DNA of 46,859 nucleotides from Caloramator australicus RC3 (GTDB taxonomy: Bacteria; Bacillota; Clostridia; Clostridiales; Caloramatoraceae), in the NCBI RefSeq assembly GCF_000297115.1, contig NZ_CAKP01000066.1:1-46859 (forward strand), read 5' to 3'. The notes beneath the pieces are model-generated. The model was not told the DNA's origin, did no database searches, and was given only the letters and a program-made list of their open reading frames with translations. Below, piece by piece: positions 35,602 to 46,114 of this stretch. The translations under genes and the position numbers were made by a program. Numbering within the stretch: position 1 is the stretch's first letter; every line of letters begins with the position of its first letter.

Positions 35602-36876
35602 TTATTTAAGGAATCCTTCATAATGTCTCATTGATAGTTGAGCTGTTAGTTGCTTATTTAATTCAAGTGCAACACCTACAACTATCAATAAAGCTGTTCC
35701 ACCAAACTGAATATTACCAAGATGTGTTACATGTTGTAATACAATTGGTAAAACTGCAACTAATGATGCAAAGAAACCACCAATTACAGTCATTCTATTT
35801 ATAATTCTTGTTAAATACTCTTCAGTTGGCTTTCCAGGTCTTAATCCTGGGATAAAACCGCCACTCTTTTGTAGGTTTTGTGCAACTTCATCTGGCTTAA
35901 ATGTAACCGATGTATAGAACCAAGTAAAGAATATAATTAAGAAAATATATACAATTGGATAAACCCATCCCTTTGGACTTAAAAAGCCTGAATTAAATAG
36001 AGCATAAACCGGATGAGTTGGCTCTAAAGTCAATTGAGTAATTATTTGTGGAAATTGTAATACTGATATTGCAAAAATTATCGCTATAACTCCAGCTGAA
36101 TTTAAGTTGATTGGAATATGTGTGCTCTGTCCTCCGTATGTCCTCATTCCAACTTTTCTTTGAGCATACTGCACAGGAATTCTTCTTTCTCCAAGGTCCA
36201 TTGCAACGACTCCAGCTATAACAAGAACTGCAAAGGCTAAGAATAATATTACTTCGATATAATTTGCAGTTCCTCCCTTTATAGCAACTCCTATAGAATA
36301 GCCCATAGTTGGTATTCTAGCAAGAATTCCCGCAAAGATTATCATGGATGAGCCGTTTCCTATACCGTATTCAGTAATCTTTTCTCCAAGCCACATTACA
36401 AATGTGGTTCCTGCGGTTAAAGTTATCATTATTAACAATATCTGTCCCCATGAATTATCTAATAAAGCACCATTGTTTCTTAGATATAGTGCAATACTAA
36501 AGGATTGAATTAGAGCAAAAACAACAGTTCCGTATCTTGTATATTCTGCAATCTTCTTTCTTCCCTCTTCCCCTTGCTTTGAAAGCTCTTCAAGCCTTGG
36601 AATAGCAATTACAAGAAGGCTGAAGATAATTGAAGAGTTAATATATGGAACAATACCCATTGCAAAAATACTAAATTCCTTAAAAGCACCGCCTGAAATT
36701 ATATCTAAGAATCCAAAGAGTAACCCTTGATCTACAAGTTGCTTTAATTGATCAAGGTTAATTCCAGGCACGGGAATAAAAACTCCCGCCCTGTATACCA
36801 TGAGGACAAATATAGTAAAGAGAATTCTTCTCCTTAAATCCGGAATACTGAACGCATTACGTAAGGTTTTTAACAT
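35602..36876 (-). CDS. secY: Protein translocase subunit SecY
   Basis: Membrane channel of the Sec pathway, 424 residues with ten membrane helices. Typical stretches are the N-terminal RRRILFTIFVLMVYRAGVFIPVPG, the plug region with FGFLDIISGGAF, and the cytoplasmic GLRPGKPTEEYL loop that contacts SecA and ribosome. It starts 1 bp after the rplO stop, indicating coupling. Confidence 0.98.
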   Translation of the reverse strand: MLKTLRNAFSIPDLRRRILFTIFVLMVYRAGVFIPVPGINLDQLKQLVDQGLLFGFLDIISGGAFKEFSIFAMGIVPYINSSIIFSLLVIAIPRLEELSKQGEEGRKKIAEYTRYGTVVFALIQSFSIALYLRNNGALLDNSWGQILLIMITLTAGTTFVMWLGEKITEYGIGNGSSMIIFAGILARIPTMGYSIGVAIKGGTANYIEVILFLAFAVLVIAGVVAMDLGERRIPVQYAQRKVGMRTYGGQSTHIPINLNSAGVIAIIFAISVLQFPQIITQLTLEPTHPVYALFNSGFLSPKGWVYPIVYIFLIIFFTWFYTSVTFKPDEVAQNLQKSGGFIPGLRPGKPTEEYLTRIINRMTVIGGFFASLVAVLPIVLQHVTHLGNIQFGGTALLIVVGVALELNKQLTAQLSMRHYEGFLK

Positions 36877-36877
36877 A

Positions 36878-37318
36878 TTAAATCACCTCTATCTTGCCTC
36901 CGGCAGCTTCTATCTTTTTAACAGCTGATTCGCTGAACTTATGAGCCTTTACTGTTAAAGCCTTCTCTAAATTACCATTGCCAAGAACTTTAACTCCGTC
37001 CATAAGCTTTCTTATTATTTTCTTTTCTAATAGAAGTTCTGGAGTAACAACTGTTCCAGCTTCGAATTTATTTAAATCTTCAACATTAACTTCTGCATAT
37101 TCCTTTGCAAATATATTTGTAAAGCCTCTCTTTGGAAGTCTTCTTTGAAGTGGCATTTGACCGCCTTCAAATCCTGGTCTTACTCCGCCACCTGATCTAG
37201 AAGTTTGGCCCTTTTGACCTCTACCTGCAGTCTTACCTTGACCAGTTGCAGTTCCTCTACCCTTTCTTTTTGGCTCCTTTCTTGTTCCGGGAGCTGGTCT
37301 TAACTCATGTAGCTTCAT
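36878..37318 (-). CDS. rplO: 50S ribosomal protein L15
   Basis: Large-subunit protein of 146 residues. The N-terminal extension is rich in Gly, Arg and Lys ([20 protein letters not shown]) as usual, and the globular part includes [10 protein letters not shown]. It sits between rpmD (19 bp) and secY (1 bp). Confidence 0.98.
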   Translation of the reverse strand: MKLHELRPAPGTRKEPKRKGRGTATGQGKTAGRGQKGQTSRSGGGVRPGFEGGQMPLQRRLPKRGFTNIFAKEYAEVNVEDLNKFEAGTVVTPELLLEKKIIRKLMDGVKVLGNGNLEKALTVKAHKFSESAVKKIEAAGGKIEVI

Positions 37319-37337
37319 TTAAAGCACCTCCCTCGTA

Positions 37338-37517
37338 TTATACTTCTTCTACCTTTAGCATGTATTTAACCTTATTTACCATACCTCTTATTTGAGGAGT
37401 ATCTTCATGCTCAACAGTTCTACCTATCTTTGTTAAGCCGAGGGCTCTTACTGTAGCTCTGTGATCGGGCTTTTTTCCGATTGTGCTTCTTACAAGTGTA
37501 ATTCTTAGCTTACCCAC
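37338..37517 (-). CDS. rpmD: 50S ribosomal protein L30
   Basis: Large-subunit protein of 59 residues. The start is a GTG at 37517, 8 bp downstream of AGGAGGGG; no ATG is available at the N-terminus. Residues 2-20 ([19 protein letters not shown]) and the later [19 protein letters not shown] are characteristic of L30. It lies between rpsE and rplO. Confidence 0.96.
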   Translation of the reverse strand: MGKLRITLVRSTIGKKPDHRATVRALGLTKIGRTVEHEDTPQIRGMVNKVKYMLKVEEV

Positions 37518-37529
37518 GGTCTTCCCCTC

Positions 37530-38030
37530 CTAACCTAAAATCTCTTCTACTGTCTTGCCTCTGAGCCTTGCTATTTCTTCTGGAGTCTTAAGTTTCATTA
37601 AAGCATCCATAGTTGCATTAACCATATTTCTTGCATTATTTGAACCAAGTGACTTTGCTCTAACATCCTTTATACCTGCAAGCTCAAGAACCGCACGAAC
37701 AGGACCACCAGCTATGATACCTGTTCCTTCTGGAGCTGGCATTAATAATACTTTTCCTGCTCCAAACTCACCAATCATTTCATGTGGGATAGTAGTTTCG
37801 TATCTTGCAACCTTTATAAGATGCTTCTTTGCATCTTCTATTGCCTTTCTTATTGCATCTGGAACTTCAGCAGCTTTACCTGTTCCAACTCCTACATATC
37901 CATCTTCGTTTCCAACAACTACAAGAGCGCTAAATCTGAAGTTTCTACCACCCTTAACAACTTTAGCAACTCTATTTATATAAACAACTTTTTCCTTAAG
38001 CCCTTTAATCTTGCTTGGATCTATTCTCAT
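37530..38030 (-). CDS. rpsE: 30S ribosomal protein S5
   Basis: Small-subunit protein of 166 residues that helps maintain decoding accuracy. Has the double-stranded RNA-binding N-terminal part ([20 protein letters not shown]) and [20 protein letters not shown] in the C-terminal part. It follows rplR by 19 bp, precedes rpmD by 12 bp. Confidence 0.98.
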   Translation of the reverse strand: MRIDPSKIKGLKEKVVYINRVAKVVKGGRNFRFSALVVVGNEDGYVGVGTGKAAEVPDAIRKAIEDAKKHLIKVARYETTIPHEMIGEFGAGKVLLMPAPEGTGIIAGGPVRAVLELAGIKDVRAKSLGSNNARNMVNATMDALMKLKTPEEIARLRGKTVEEILG

Positions 38031-38049
38031 CTATTTCCCTCCTTCTCCA

Positions 38050-38421
38050 TTAGAAGTCAAGGCCTGCTTCTCTAGCGCCTTCAGCAAGTTCTTTTACTCT
38101 TCCATGATAAATATATCCGCCTCTATCGAAAACAACCTTTGTAATACCCTTTTCTAATGCTCTCTTTGCGATAAGTTTTCCTACTTCCCTTGCAGCTTCT
38201 TTGTTGCTACCTACTGCAATCTTATCTCTTAATTCCTTATCCAAAGTTGAAGCTGCAACCAAAGTTACTCCAAGCTCATCGTTTATAATTTGTGCATACA
38301 TATGCTTTTCGCTTCTATATACATTTAATCTTGGGCGTTCAGCTGTTCCAAAAACCTTTTTACGAACTCTTAAATGTCTTCTCATTCTTTGTTCGTTTCT
38401 GGATGGCTTACTAAACATCAA
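38050..38421 (-). CDS. rplR: 50S ribosomal protein L18
   Basis: 5S rRNA-binding protein of 123 residues. Typical segments are [20 protein letters not shown] and [20 protein letters not shown] near the C-terminus. Gaps of 16 bp to rplF and 19 bp to rpsE. Confidence 0.98.
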   Translation of the reverse strand: MMFSKPSRNEQRMRRHLRVRKKVFGTAERPRLNVYRSEKHMYAQIINDELGVTLVAASTLDKELRDKIAVGSNKEAAREVGKLIAKRALEKGITKVVFDRGGYIYHGRVKELAEGAREAGLDF

Positions 38422-38437
38422 AGCTCACTCCTTTCTA

Positions 38438-38980
38438 TTACTTCTTACCAGTCTTTCCTTCCTTACGTCTGATTACTTCGTCGATATACTTAATTCCCTT
38501 TCCTTTGTATGGTTCTGGTTCTCTAACGCTTCTAATTCTTGCTGCAACCTGACCAACAAGTTCCTTGTCGATTCCCTTTACAACTATTTGGTTTGCAGCA
38601 GGAACATCGAATTCTATTCCTTCAACAGCATCTATCTCAACAGGATGTGAATATCCAACAGTTAAAACAAGTTTCTTTCCTTGCTTTGCTGCTCTGTAAC
38701 CAACACCAACAAGTTCAAGTGTCTTTTGATATCCTTCTGTAACACCAACAACCATATTCTTTATAAGAGCTCTTGTTAAACCGTGAAGTGCTCTTATTTC
38801 CTTTTCATCGTTTGGTCTTGTTACTACAATCTTACCATCTTCAACAGCGATATTTATTTTTTTGCTCATTTGCTTTGTAAGTGTGCCCTTTGGCCCTTTA
38901 ACTGTTACTAAATTGTCGTCGCTAACTGTAACAGTAACGCCTTGAGGTATAACTACAGGAAGTCTACCTACTCTTGACAT
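38438..38980 (-). CDS. rplF: 50S ribosomal protein L6
   Basis: Large-subunit protein of 180 residues near the sarcin-ricin loop. Two repeats of the L6 fold are visible, with [20 protein letters not shown] and the end [20 protein letters not shown]. Located between rpsH and rplR in the spc segment. Confidence 0.98.
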   Translation of the reverse strand: MSRVGRLPVVIPQGVTVTVSDDNLVTVKGPKGTLTKQMSKKINIAVEDGKIVVTRPNDEKEIRALHGLTRALIKNMVVGVTEGYQKTLELVGVGYRAAKQGKKLVLTVGYSHPVEIDAVEGIEFDVPAANQIVVKGIDKELVGQVAARIRSVREPEPYKGKGIKYIDEVIRRKEGKTGKK

Positions 38981-39004
38981 GACTGCACCTCCTATTCTTC
39001 AAAA

Positions 39005-39403
39005 TTACCAAATGTAGCAGATAACTTCTCCACCTATTCCTTCTTTTCTTGCTTGTTTGTCTGTCATAATTCCTTTTGATGTTGAAAGAATTGCTATTCC
39101 GAGTCCTCCAAGAACCTTTGGAACATTATCCTTTTGAGCGTAAACTCTTAATCCTGGCTTTGAAATTCTTCTTATACCTGAAATTACTCTTTCCTTATTT
39201 GGACCATATTTCATTGTAAGCTTAAGCATCGGAACAGAACCGTCTTGATACTCTTCCATTGCCGCTAGATATCCTTCTTCAACCATTATCTCTGCAATCC
39301 TCTTCTTTATCTTTGAGGCAGGAACTTCAACATATTCGTGTCTTACTATATTTGCATTTCTGATACGAGTTAGCATATCAGCAATTGGGTCAGTCATAAC
39401 CAT
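39005..39403 (-). CDS. rpsH: 30S ribosomal protein S8
   Basis: 16S rRNA-binding protein of 132 residues and, in E. coli, translational repressor of the spc operon. The N-terminus is [17 protein letters not shown]; the ending [20 protein letters not shown] is canonical. AAAGGAGG lies 9-10 bp before the start; the Met at position 3 is an alternative. Confidence 0.98.
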   Translation of the reverse strand: MVMTDPIADMLTRIRNANIVRHEYVEVPASKIKKRIAEIMVEEGYLAAMEEYQDGSVPMLKLTMKYGPNKERVISGIRRISKPGLRVYAQKDNVPKVLGGLGIAILSTSKGIMTDKQARKEGIGGEVICYIW

Positions 39404-39431
39404 AATTTCTGGCCTCCTTTCAACTTATATA

Positions 39432-39617
39432 TTACCAACTTGCCTTCTTGCAACCTGGAATTTCACCTTTATAAGCTAGTTCTCTAAAGCATATTCTGCA
39501 AACGCCGAACTTTCTAAGAACTGCGTGTGGTCTTCCACATATTCTACATCTTGTATATGCTCTTGTTGAGAACTTTGGTTTTCTTTGCCACTTTGCAATC
39601 ATTGCCTTACGTGCCAC
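39432..39617 (-). CDS. rpsN: 30S ribosomal protein S14, type Z (zinc-binding)
   Basis: Short form of S14, 61 residues. Two CxxC pairs, CRIC and CRIC ([20 protein letters not shown]), form the zinc site, marking the zinc-dependent type. Lies between rplE and rpsH. Confidence 0.98.
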   Translation of the reverse strand: MARKAMIAKWQRKPKFSTRAYTRCRICGRPHAVLRKFGVCRICFRELAYKGEIPGCKKASW

Positions 39618-39633
39618 GGAACTCCCTCCTTTT

Positions 39634-40176
39634 TTATTGAGCGAATGGCATTCCTAATAATCTTAATAACTCTCTAGCTTCTTCATCTGTCTTTGCTGTA
39701 GTTACAAAGATTATGTCCATTCCTCTTACCTTTTCTACCTTATCATATTCAATTTCTGGGAATATTAATTGTTCCTTTATACCAAGTGCATAATTTCCTC
39801 TTCCATCGAATGCCTTATTTGAAACTCCCTTGAAGTCTCTAACTCTTGGAAGTGCAACGTTAATTAACTTATCAACAAACTCATACATTCTTGTTCCTCT
39901 TAATGTAACTTTACATCCAATTGGCATTCCTTCTCTGATCTTGAAGTTTGAAACTGACTTTTTAGCTCTTGTAACAACTGCCTTTTGTCCTGCAATTGTT
40001 GTTAAATCATTTACAGCTGCTTCTAAAAGCTTTGGATTATCCTTTGCATCGCCAACTCCCATATTTATAACGACTTTTTCAAGTCTTGGAACTTCCATTA
40101 TGCTTTTGTATCCGAACTTTTCACGTAAAGCTGGAACAACTTCCTTTTCATACTTTTCCTTTAGTCTTGGAACCAT
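39634..40176 (-). CDS. rplE: 50S ribosomal protein L5
   Basis: 5S rRNA-binding protein of 180 residues in the central protuberance. Recognised by [38 protein letters not shown] and [20 protein letters not shown]. It lies 22 bp after rplX and 16 bp before rpsN. Confidence 0.98.
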   Translation of the reverse strand: MVPRLKEKYEKEVVPALREKFGYKSIMEVPRLEKVVINMGVGDAKDNPKLLEAAVNDLTTIAGQKAVVTRAKKSVSNFKIREGMPIGCKVTLRGTRMYEFVDKLINVALPRVRDFKGVSNKAFDGRGNYALGIKEQLIFPEIEYDKVEKVRGMDIIFVTTAKTDEEARELLRLLGMPFAQ

Positions 40177-40198
40177 TTAGTTAACCTCCTTTCAAGGT

Positions 40199-40516
40199 TT
40201 AGAATGTCTCGTTGCAGTGTTTGCAAACTCTAACCTTTGATCCATCTTCTAAGAATTTATGTGCAATTCTTGTTGGCTTATTGCACTTTGTGCAGTAAAG
40301 CATAACATTTGACGCATGTATTGGTGCTTCTTGCTTTATTATTCCACCTTGTCTATTTGCCATGTTTGGTCTTACATGCTTTGAAACTATATTAACTCCC
40401 TTAACGATTACTCTATTCTTTTCTGGGAATACCTTTAAAACTTCACCTTTTTTTCCTTTATCCTTACCAGAGATTACTAGAACTGTATCTCCTCTTTTAA
40501 CATGAACCTTAGGCAT
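40199..40516 (-). CDS. rplX: 50S ribosomal protein L24, with zinc ribbon
   Basis: Assembly-initiating protein of 105 residues with a KOW motif at the N-terminus ([20 protein letters not shown]). A C-terminal CTKC...CKHC pair suggests a zinc ribbon, as in many clostridial L24 proteins. Between rplN and rplE. Confidence 0.97.
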   Translation of the reverse strand: MPKVHVKRGDTVLVISGKDKGKKGEVLKVFPEKNRVIVKGVNIVSKHVRPNMANRQGGIIKQEAPIHASNVMLYCTKCNKPTRIAHKFLEDGSKVRVCKHCNETF

Positions 40517-40531
40517 TTAGGCCACCTCCCT

Positions 40532-40900
40532 TTATAATACCTCTGGTGCAAGTGAAAGAATCTTTGTAAATTCTTTTTCTCTTAATTCTCTTGCTACAGG
40601 TCCGAAAATTCTTGTTCCTCTTGGAGTCTTATCTTCCTTGATGATAACTGCAGCGTTTTCATCGAATCTTATATAAGTTCCATCTGGTCTTCTTACACCT
40701 TTAACTGATCTTACAATAACTGCTTTAACTACGTCTCCTTTTTTAACAACACCTCCGGGTGTTGCACTCTTAACGCTAGCTACTATTATATCTCCTATAT
40801 TTGCATATCTTCTATTTGAACCGCCAAGAACTCTGATGCACATAAGTTCTTTAGCACCAGTGTTGTCAGCAACCTTTAATCTTGTTTGTGGTTGAATCAT
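40532..40900 (-). CDS. rplN: 50S ribosomal protein L14
   Basis: Large-subunit interface protein of 122 residues, the standard length. The sequence is canonical: [20 protein letters not shown] and, near the end, [20 protein letters not shown]. It follows rpsQ by 24 bp. Confidence 0.98.
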   Translation of the reverse strand: MIQPQTRLKVADNTGAKELMCIRVLGGSNRRYANIGDIIVASVKSATPGGVVKKGDVVKAVIVRSVKGVRRPDGTYIRFDENAAVIIKEDKTPRGTRIFGPVARELREKEFTKILSLAPEVL

Positions 40901-40924
40901 AAATTAAACCTCCTTTCAGAGAAA

Positions 40925-41179
40925 TTATTTTGCTCTCTCGATTATTTCAACAAGTCTCCATCTCTTTTCCTTGCTAAGAGGTCTTGTTTCCATGATCTTT
41001 ACGATATCACCGATCTTAGCTTCATTGTTTTCATCATGAGCCTTAAACTTAGTAGTCCTCTTTACTGTTTTGCCGTAGAGTGGGTGACGAACAAGTTTTT
41101 CTACAGCAACAACTATTGTCTTATCCATTTTATCTGAAACTACTTTTCCTATTCTAACCTTTCTAAGTCCTCTTTCCAC
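40925..41179 (-). CDS. rpsQ: 30S ribosomal protein S17
   Basis: 16S rRNA-binding OB-fold protein of 84 residues. Contains [20 protein letters not shown] and [20 protein letters not shown], both typical. Between rpmC (18 bp) and rplN. Confidence 0.98.
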   Translation of the reverse strand: MERGLRKVRIGKVVSDKMDKTIVVAVEKLVRHPLYGKTVKRTTKFKAHDENNEAKIGDIVKIMETRPLSKEKRWRLVEIIERAK

Positions 41180-41197
41180 AGGCTATACCTCCCTTCA

Positions 41198-41410
41198 TTA
41201 TCTGCCCATAGCCTTAAGTTCTTTCTCTCTCATTATTGTCTTAAGTTGCGCAATTGATTTTTTAACTTCCCTAATTCTCATTGGGTTTTCAAGTTGACCA
41301 GTAGCATGTTGAAATCTCAAATTAAAAAGTTCTGCCTTTAGCTCTATTATTCTCTTTTGAATTTCTTCAGCTGTTGCTTCTCTCATTGCCTTTAATTCAT
41401 TAGCCTTCAT
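41198..41410 (-). CDS. rpmC: 50S ribosomal protein L29
   Basis: Helical protein of 70 residues near the exit tunnel, binding site for nascent-chain factors. Shows [20 protein letters not shown], the hallmark of L29. Its start overlaps the end of rplP by 11 bp, an unusually tight coupling compared with the other gene junctions here. Confidence 0.97.
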   Translation of the reverse strand: MKANELKAMREATAEEIQKRIIELKAELFNLRFQHATGQLENPMRIREVKKSIAQLKTIMREKELKAMGR

Positions 41411-41840
41411 TTACTTCACCACCCATCTCAAAGTCACTTTTTGTTACAAACTTTGATTTAACAGGAAGTTTATGTGATGCAAGTCTCATCGCTTCTCTTG
41501 CTACTTCTTCGTTAACTCCGCTTAACTCAAACATGATTCTTCCTGGCTTAACAACTGCTACCCAGTATTCTGGTGAACCTTTACCTGAACCCATACGTGT
41601 TTCAGCAGGTTTCTTTGTAACTGGCTTATCTGGGAATATCTTTATCCAGAGCTTTCCGCCTCTTTTTATATATCTATTGATTGCAATTCTTGCTGCTTCT
41701 ATTTGGTTGCTTGTTACCCAGCCTGGTTCAGTTGCAACCAAACCGTAATCGCCGTAAGCAAGAGTGTTACCTCTTGTTGCCTTACCCTTCATTCTTCCAC
41801 GTTGAACCTTACGATGCTTAACTCTTTTTGGCATTAACAT
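41400..41840 (-). CDS. rplP: 50S ribosomal protein L16
   Basis: Protein of 146 residues near the peptidyl transferase and A-site tRNA. The ATG at 41840 ([19 protein letters not shown]) is chosen because GGAGG is 8 bp before it; an in-frame TTG two codons upstream is possible but unlikely. Other hallmarks are [20 protein letters not shown]. It overlaps rpmC by 11 bp. Confidence 0.97.
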   Translation of the reverse strand: MLMPKRVKHRKVQRGRMKGKATRGNTLAYGDYGLVATEPGWVTSNQIEAARIAINRYIKRGGKLWIKIFPDKPVTKKPAETRMGSGKGSPEYWVAVVKPGRIMFELSGVNEEVAREAMRLASHKLPVKSKFVTKSDFEMGGEVNEG

Positions 41841-41865
41841 GTCCAATTCCTCCTTCCCAATTCCA

Positions 41866-42540
41866 TTATTCGTTAGCAGCCTCTGTTGTCTCAGTTACCT
41901 GTGGTCTTCTCTTTCCAAGAACTTCTCCCTTATATATCCAAACTTTAACACCTATCTTGCCATAAGTTGTATGAGCTTCAGCAAATCCATAATCTATATC
42001 AGCTCTTAATGTTTGAAGTGGAATAGTTCCTTCATGGTATCCTTCTGTTCTTGCCATTTCAGCACCGCCAAGTCTTCCTGAAACTGCAGTCTTGATACCC
42101 TTTATTCCAAATCTCATAGCTCTTGATATAGCTTGCTTCATTGCCTTTCTAAAGGAAACTCTCTTTTCGATTTGTGCTGCTATGTTTTCAGCAACAAGCT
42201 GTGCATCTATTTCTGGATTCTTAATTTCAACTATGTTTATAAGGATGTTCTTTCCTGTCATCTTTTCGATTTGTGCCTTTAATTCTTCAACACCTTGGCC
42301 ACCTTTACCAATAACGATACCTGGCTTTGCAGTGTGAATGTTGATTCTTACTTTATTAGCAGTTCTTTCAATCACTACTCTTGAAATGCCTGCTTGATAG
42401 TATTTATTCTTTATAAACTTTCTTATTTTGTTGTCTTCAATTAGAAGATCAGCAAAATGCTTATCATCGGCATACCATTTAGCATCCCAATCCTTAATTA
42501 TACCTACTCTTAATCCATGTGGATTTACTTTTTGACCCAC
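41866..42540 (-). CDS. rpsC: 30S ribosomal protein S3
   Basis: Protein of 224 residues at the mRNA entry channel with helicase-associated function. The KH-type segment [20 protein letters not shown] is clear, and the C-terminal domain includes [20 protein letters not shown]. Starts [19 protein letters not shown]. Located between rplV and rplP. Confidence 0.98.
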   Translation of the reverse strand: MGQKVNPHGLRVGIIKDWDAKWYADDKHFADLLIEDNKIRKFIKNKYYQAGISRVVIERTANKVRINIHTAKPGIVIGKGGQGVEELKAQIEKMTGKNILINIVEIKNPEIDAQLVAENIAAQIEKRVSFRKAMKQAISRAMRFGIKGIKTAVSGRLGGAEMARTEGYHEGTIPLQTLRADIDYGFAEAHTTYGKIGVKVWIYKGEVLGKRRPQVTETTEAANE

Positions 42541-42559
42541 GCGATGACCCTCCTTCCGG

Positions 42560-42904
42560 TTATGCTCTTTCCTTTAATACCACTGTTATGTGGCTTGTTC
42601 TTTTCTTTATTTCAAATGCTCTACCTTGTGCATGTGGTTGATATCTCTTTAGTGTTGGTCCTTGATTTGCATAAATTTCTGCGATATAAAGCTTTGATAC
42701 ATCCATGTTGTGATTGTTTTCAGCATTTGCAATAGCTGATTTTAAAACCTTCTCAACTATTGGAGCTGCTGCTCTTGGAGTAAGCTTTAAGATTGATAAA
42801 GCTTCACCAACGTTCTTACCTCTTATAAGATCTATAACAACTTGAACTTTTCTTGGTGATATTCTAACATATCTTGCATGGGCTTTAGCTACTTTTGCCT
42901 CCAT
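42560..42904 (-). CDS. rplV: 50S ribosomal protein L22
   Basis: Protein of 114 residues lining the exit tunnel; its beta-hairpin loop is a known macrolide-resistance site. Shows [20 protein letters not shown], and the hairpin with [20 protein letters not shown]. Between rpsS and rpsC. Confidence 0.98.
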   Translation of the reverse strand: MEAKVAKAHARYVRISPRKVQVVIDLIRGKNVGEALSILKLTPRAAAPIVEKVLKSAIANAENNHNMDVSKLYIAEIYANQGPTLKRYQPHAQGRAFEIKKRTSHITVVLKERA

Positions 42905-42922
42905 CGAAGCACCCTCCCTTCA

Positions 42923-43207
42923 TTACTTCTTAACCTTTGATGACTTTTCTGTATCGTCATGTCCTTTAAATGTTCTTGTTGGTGCAAATTCACCTAACTT
43001 ATGTCCAATCATATCTTCTGTTATATATACAGGAACATGCTTTCTTCCGTCATAAACTGCAATTGTATGTCCTATCATTTGTGGAAGTATAGTTGATCTT
43101 CTTGACCAAGTCTTTATAACCTTCTTTTCACCTGCTTTATTCATTTCAACAATTTTCTTTAATAAATGATCATCACAGAAAGGTCCCTTTTTTAATGATC
43201 TACCCAA
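42923..43207 (-). CDS. rpsS: 30S ribosomal protein S19
   Basis: Head protein of 94 residues. [19 protein letters not shown] at the N-terminus and [20 protein letters not shown] are standard. It follows rplB after a 74-bp gap with an unusual hairpin. Confidence 0.98.
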   Translation of the reverse strand: MGRSLKKGPFCDDHLLKKIVEMNKAGEKKVIKTWSRRSTILPQMIGHTIAVYDGRKHVPVYITEDMIGHKLGEFAPTRTFKGHDDTEKSSKVKK

Positions 43208-43235
43208 CTTTGTTTCCTCCCTTCTAGGTTATTTA

Positions 43236-43275
43236 GGAAGCAGAGCATATAAGGCACGCCTTATATTTCTGCTCC
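43236..43275 (-). other. Imperfect stem-loop between rplB and rpsS
   Basis: On the minus strand ATATAAGG / CCTTATAT (loop CGTG) is extended by an outer GGAGCAG paired with CTGCTTCC across small mismatches. No T-run follows, so it does not look like a terminator. It lies within the S10 operon between rplB and rpsS, so it may affect mRNA processing or the ratio of proteins. Confidence 0.6.
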
Positions 43276-43281
43276 CTTAAA

Positions 43282-44109
43282 TTACTTTCTTTTCTTAACG
43301 ATGAATTTATCTGAGTATTTCTTATTCTTTCTTGTCTTGTATCCAAGAGTTGGTTTACCCCATGGTGTAAGTGGTCCTGGATGACCGATTGGAGCCTTAC
43401 CTTCACCACCACCGTGTGGATGGTCAACTGGGTTCATTGCAGAACCTCTTACAGTTGGTCTTATACCCATATGTCTCTTTCTTCCTGCTTTACCAATTCT
43501 AACAAGTTCATGACTTAAGTTACCAACGATACCAACTGTAGCCCTACAATCAAGTCTTATAAGTCTTATTTCTCCGGATGGTAGTCTTACATGAGCGTAA
43601 TCTCCTTCTTTTGCAAGAAGCTGTGCTGTTCCACCAGCAGCTCTAACAAGCTGACCACCTTTTCCAGGATATAATTCAATATTATGAATGAAAGTACCAA
43701 CTGGTATATTTCTTAATGGTAGTGCATTACCTACTTTAATATCAACATTTTCACCAGACATTACAATGTCTCCAACCTTTAATTCGTTTGGAGCGATGAT
43801 GTATCTCTTTTCTCCATCTGCATAAGCTAAAAGTGCGATGAATGCTGATCTGTTTGGATCGTATTCTATTGCAGTAACTTTAGCTGGGATATTGTCCTTA
43901 TTTCTCTTAAAGTCGATGATTCTGTATTTTATCTTATATCCGCCACCTCTGTGACGAACAGTAATTCTACCTTGGTTATTTCTTCCTGAATTCTTCTTTA
44001 AAGTTATAACCAATGACTTCTCAGGTTCCTTTTTAGTTATCTCTGAATAGTCAAGAACTGACATATTTCTTCTACCTGGAGAAGTTGGCTTATATACTTT
44101 GATTCCCAT
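43282..44109 (-). CDS. rplB: 50S ribosomal protein L2
   Basis: Large-subunit protein of 275 residues near the peptidyl transferase centre. The C-terminal [18 protein letters not shown] with the essential His and the region [20 protein letters not shown] are present. Lies between rplW (63-bp gap) and rpsS. Confidence 0.98.
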   Translation of the reverse strand: MGIKVYKPTSPGRRNMSVLDYSEITKKEPEKSLVITLKKNSGRNNQGRITVRHRGGGYKIKYRIIDFKRNKDNIPAKVTAIEYDPNRSAFIALLAYADGEKRYIIAPNELKVGDIVMSGENVDIKVGNALPLRNIPVGTFIHNIELYPGKGGQLVRAAGGTAQLLAKEGDYAHVRLPSGEIRLIRLDCRATVGIVGNLSHELVRIGKAGRKRHMGIRPTVRGSAMNPVDHPHGGGEGKAPIGHPGPLTPWGKPTLGYKTRKNKKYSDKFIVKKRK

Positions 44110-44172
44110 TTCTTTCCCTCCTTCGTCTCGCTTATCTGGCCCATAGCCAATAACGCTTTATTTTATATCTTA

Positions 44173-44472
44173 TTAGGCACCAAATCCTTCAAAGAATTCA
44201 ATTCCTTTGCTGTCTGCTGTAAGCTTAACAATTGCCTTCTTGTAATCTGGTCTCTTTCCAAAATTAAATCCTACTCTCTTTTTCTTTCCTTGGTAGTTAA
44301 TTGTCTTAACTGATTCAACCTTAACACCAAAAATTTGTTCAATAGCATCCTTTATCATTGACTTATTTGCATCAGGATGCACGAGGAAAGTGTATTGTCT
44401 TAAAGCCATTTGATTCATTGATTTTTCAGTTATTATTGGTCTTATGATAATATCATAATTTGTAAGCTTCAT
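44173..44472 (-). CDS. rplW: 50S ribosomal protein L23
   Basis: Exit-tunnel protein of 99 residues that serves as docking site for trigger factor and SRP. Shows [16 protein letters not shown] and [20 protein letters not shown]. It overlaps rplD by one base (TAATG junction), which implies coupled translation. Confidence 0.98.
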   Translation of the reverse strand: MKLTNYDIIIRPIITEKSMNQMALRQYTFLVHPDANKSMIKDAIEQIFGVKVESVKTINYQGKKKRVGFNFGKRPDYKKAIVKLTADSKGIEFFEGFGA

Positions 44473-45092
44473 TATGCATACACCTCCTCAATCAATCTTG
44501 CAGCATCCTGAGTAACTATAAACTTGTCATACTTTAATATATCATAAACGTTTAAGTTGTTAACAGGAATAACATGTGCATTTTCAATGTTTCTAACTGA
44601 CTTGTAGATAACTTCATCTGATTCCTTAACAACTATTAATGTCTTGTTGGCATTAAACTTCTTTAACATTTCAGCTATTGTCTTAGTTTTTGGAGCATCT
44701 AATGTTAATTTATCAAGAACAATAATTTGATTTTCAGCAACCTTTGAAGAAAGCGCTGACTTTAATGCAACCCTCTTAAGCTTCTTTGGTAATGTATAGC
44801 TGTAATCTCTTGGCTTTGGTGCAAATACAATACCACCGTGTCTCCATTGTGGTGATCTGATAGAACCATGTCTTGCTCTACCTGTTCCCTTTTGTCTCCA
44901 TGGCTTCTTTCCACCACCAGAAACTTCTGCTCTTGTTAATGCTGATTGAGTTCCTTGTCTTCTATTTGCAAGGATATTTACAACTACCTGATGCATTGCC
45001 TCTTTGTTTATTGGAGCGCCAAAAACTGCATCAGAAAGCTCAATTTCACCAACTTTTTCAGCATTCATATTAAATAAATCTACCTTAGGCAT
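44472..45092 (-). CDS. rplD: 50S ribosomal protein L4
   Basis: Protein of 206 residues with an exit-tunnel loop. The loop [19 protein letters not shown] is intact. In E. coli L4 represses its own S10 operon; whether L4 or another protein acts on the structured leader here is unknown. It follows rplC by 23 bp and joins rplW through TAATG. Confidence 0.98.
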   Translation of the reverse strand: MPKVDLFNMNAEKVGEIELSDAVFGAPINKEAMHQVVVNILANRRQGTQSALTRAEVSGGGKKPWRQKGTGRARHGSIRSPQWRHGGIVFAPKPRDYSYTLPKKLKRVALKSALSSKVAENQIIVLDKLTLDAPKTKTIAEMLKKFNANKTLIVVKESDEVIYKSVRNIENAHVIPVNNLNVYDILKYDKFIVTQDAARLIEEVYA

Positions 45093-45115
45093 CCTACATC
45101 CTCCTTTCCTCTGTG

Positions 45116-45757
45116 TTATGCCTTCTTAACTGCCTTAACAGAATCTCTAATTATTACAAGACCCTTCTTTGGACCTGGAACAGCACCCTTTACAAGGATT
45201 ACATTCTTTTCTGGGTCAACCTTTACAACTTCAAGATTTAATATTGTTGACTTTTCTGCTCCCATATGTCCTGGCATCTTCTTACCCTTGAAGGTTCTTG
45301 ATGGGAATGATGAAGCACCCATTGAACCAACCCTTCTATGATACTTTGAACCGTGGGACATTGGTCCTCTGTTTGCATTCCATCTCTTTATAACGCCTTG
45401 GAATCCTTTTCCCTTTGAAGTTCCAGTTACGTCAACCTTTTCTCCCTCAGAAAATATATCAACCTTGATTTCGCTTCCTACTTCATAAGCACTAACATCT
45501 TCAAGTCTTAATTCTTTTAAGAATCTCTTTGGGGCTATATTTGCCTTAGCAAAGTGTCCTTTTTCTGGCTTATTTACAAGCTTTTCTCTTATATCTTCAA
45601 AACCAACTTGAATAGCATTGTATCCATCTGTTTCAACTGTCTTTTTTTGAACTACAACACATGGACCTGCTTGAATTACTGTTACTGGAACGACCTTACC
45701 ATCTTCTGTGAATATTTGTGTCATTCCTAATTTTCTTCCTAATATTGCTTTTTTCAT
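45116..45757 (-). CDS. rplC: 50S ribosomal protein L3
   Basis: Assembly-initiator protein of 213 residues. Begins [20 protein letters not shown] and has the central loop with [20 protein letters not shown] and [20 protein letters not shown] near the peptidyl transferase centre. It follows rpsJ after 48 bp. Confidence 0.98.
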   Translation of the reverse strand: MKKAILGRKLGMTQIFTEDGKVVPVTVIQAGPCVVVQKKTVETDGYNAIQVGFEDIREKLVNKPEKGHFAKANIAPKRFLKELRLEDVSAYEVGSEIKVDIFSEGEKVDVTGTSKGKGFQGVIKRWNANRGPMSHGSKYHRRVGSMGASSFPSRTFKGKKMPGHMGAEKSTILNLEVVKVDPEKNVILVKGAVPGPKKGLVIIRDSVKAVKKA

Positions 45758-45805
45758 CTTGGCACCTCCTTAAATATTAGCGGAATGCTTAAAGCATTCA
45801 TAATA

Positions 45806-46114
45806 TTAGAGCTTAATTTCAATATCAACACCAGCTGGTAAATCCAATCTCATAAGAGCATCAACAGTTTTTTGAGTTGGGTTCAATATGTCGATAAGTC
45901 TCTTGTGAGTTCTTATTTCGAACTGTTCTCTTGAGTCCTTATACTTATGAACCGCTCTTAATATTGTGATAACATCCTTTTCAGTTGGAAGTGGAACTGG
46001 TCCTGATACTGAAGCTCCAGTTTTCTTTGCTGTTTCTACTATCTTTTGAGCTGATGAATCTAGTAGATTATGATCGAAAGCCTTAAGCTTAATTCTGATT
46101 TTTTGTTTTGCCAT
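45806..46114 (-). CDS. rpsJ: 30S ribosomal protein S10
   Basis: Protein of 102 residues that is part of the 30S head and, as NusE, of antitermination complexes. [19 protein letters not shown] and [20 protein letters not shown] are canonical. First gene of the S10-spc-alpha cluster. AAGGAGGG ribosome site 6 bp upstream. It has a long structured leader and strong promoter upstream (46318-46346), independent of tuf. Confidence 0.98.
   Translation of the reverse strand: MAKQKIRIKLKAFDHNLLDSSAQKIVETAKKTGASVSGPVPLPTEKDVITILRAVHKYKDSREQFEIRTHKRLIDILNPTQKTVDALMRLDLPAGVDIEIKL

Noticed and set aside
41400-41846. Earlier TTG start for rplP and similar upstream GTG starts for the sirtuin, ecfA1, KOW and AmmeMemo genes.
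   Set aside because: In each case the upstream codon lies within or next to the Shine-Dalgarno sequence, and the downstream start has correct spacing and matches the family N-terminus where known.
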